This document shows, in pieces, positions 63,473 through 64,000 of a stretch of 64,000 nt of DNA (the stretch's first letter is position 1; every line of letters begins with the position of its first letter). The translations under genes and the position numbers were made by a program. The notes beneath the pieces are model-generated. The model had not been told where the DNA came from. It made no database searches and was given only the letters and a program-made list of their open reading frames with translations. Origin of the DNA: Alkalihalobacillus sp047302405 (GTDB lineage: Bacteria > Bacillota > Bacilli > Bacillales > Bacillaceae_D). Where the stretch lies: assembly GCF_047302405.1 (NCBI RefSeq), contig NZ_CP154853.1, positions 2,976,001-3,040,000 of the forward strand, in the 5' to 3' direction.

Positions 63473-64000
63473 TTAATAATTTAAAACCTTATGAATCGCT
63501 TCTCTCAATCGGTCTTCATTTGGCATCCATTCTTTTTCGATTTGCGAGAACGGGTAAGGTGTATCAAAACCTGTCACTCTCTCAATTGGACATTCTAAAT
63601 ATAAAAAGGCCTCTTCCATAATTTTCGTTGCGACTTCACTACCAAAACCACCTGTTTTTACGGCTTCATGCATTACGATAGCACGTCCTGTTTTTTTCAC
63701 AGATTGTATAATCGTATCGACGTCTAATGGCACTAATGAACGTAAATCAATGACTTCACACGAGATGCCTTTTTCTACTTTCATTTTTTCGGCCACTTGT
63801 TTCGCTGTCGTAACAGGGGCTCCCCAGCTAATAATCGTAACATCTTCTCCTTCTAAGGAAACATTCGCTTGACCGAGTGGAATTTGATACATCTCTTCAG
63901 GTACTTCATCCCGAATCGAACGGTAAATTCGCATCGGTTCAAAAAAGACAACGGGGTCAGGGTCGTTAATCGCTGAAATTAACAAACCTTTTGCATCATA
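63473..64000 (-). CDS. 2-oxoacid dehydrogenase E1 component, beta subunit (C-terminal part, cut by window end)
   Basis: The frame is open to the right window edge; upstream text reads YDAKGLLISAINDPDPVVFFEP, so the start is outside. Family blocks of the transketolase C-terminal domain are present: EEMYQIPLGQANVSLEGEDVTIISWGAPV, VIDLRSLVPLDVDTI, GRAIVMHEAVKTGGFGSEVA and VTGFDTPYPFS. It should pair with an E1alpha gene further right. About 176 residues are seen of the usual 325 or so. Confidence 0.93.
   Translation of the reverse strand, partial: YDAKGLLISAINDPDPVVFFEPMRIYRSIRDEVPEEMYQIPLGQANVSLEGEDVTIISWGAPVTTAKQVAEKMKVEKGISCEVIDLRSLVPLDVDTIIQSVKKTGRAIVMHEAVKTGGFGSEVATKIMEEAFLYLECPIERVTGFDTPYPFSQIEKEWMPNEDRLREAIHKVLNY

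Overview
The window comes from a low-GC, Gram-positive, probably spore-forming member of the Bacillaceae, perhaps one of the alkaliphilic or halophilic lineages. Evidence is the AGGAGG-type ribosome sites, ATGA/TAATG operon overlaps, Bacillus-type gene sets (hxlR-hxlAB, glcDF with a CdaR-type regulator, fruRKA, lytST) and two DUF4183 proteins. No rRNA, tRNA, prophage or transposase gene was seen. The genus is inference.

Layout. 1-2.7 kb: 5' end of zwf (minus), hxlR (minus) and hxlAB (plus), a formaldehyde-fixing ribulose monophosphate module whose 18-bp palindrome is also found upstream of zwf. 2.8-9.5 kb: a minus-strand operon for an FbpA/AfuA-type ABC importer with a TIM-barrel isomerase and a HAD phosphatase, facing a GntR/HutC regulator; probably an importer of a phosphorylated sugar or other organophosphate. 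10.3-21 kb: a complete type I-C CRISPR-Cas locus (cas3-cas5c-cas8c-cas7c-cas4-cas1-cas2, then a 39-repeat array), with a second small array at 21.7 kb that has a diverged repeat but a related leader.

22-42 kb is the most interesting part: an amino-sugar kinase (MurK-like), a GlcD/GlcF flavin/iron-sulfur oxidase pair with a CdaR-type regulator, then a long minus-strand set murQ - sugar ABC importer - anmK - amiE-like - nagZ - murR, and a divergent 1255-residue wall-anchored protein with two SpoIID domains. Together these can be read as a full peptidoglycan-scavenging pathway running through 1,6-anhydro-MurNAc: cutting in the wall (SpoIID domains), import, removal of GlcNAc (NagZ) and peptide (AmiE), phosphorylation (AnmK, MurK), ether cleavage (MurQ), and oxidation of the released D-lactate (GlcDF). 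The last link is inference.

42-64 kb: an MFS exporter with a TrmB-type regulator, an acetate transporter of the SatP family, the fructose PTS operon fruRKA, a TRIC-type channel, LytS/LytT with a CstA-type transporter (a likely pyruvate-sensing and uptake set), two small DUF4183 proteins, a glycerate module (GntP permease, glycerate kinase, CdaR regulator), and the E1beta (cut by the window end), E2 and E3 genes of a 2-oxoacid dehydrogenase complex.

A further theme is a set of five intergenic tandem-repeat blocks (26.2, 32.8, 49.4, 53.1 and 60.5 kb) that all have a period of 51-52 bp and all sit directly 3' of a gene or operon end.
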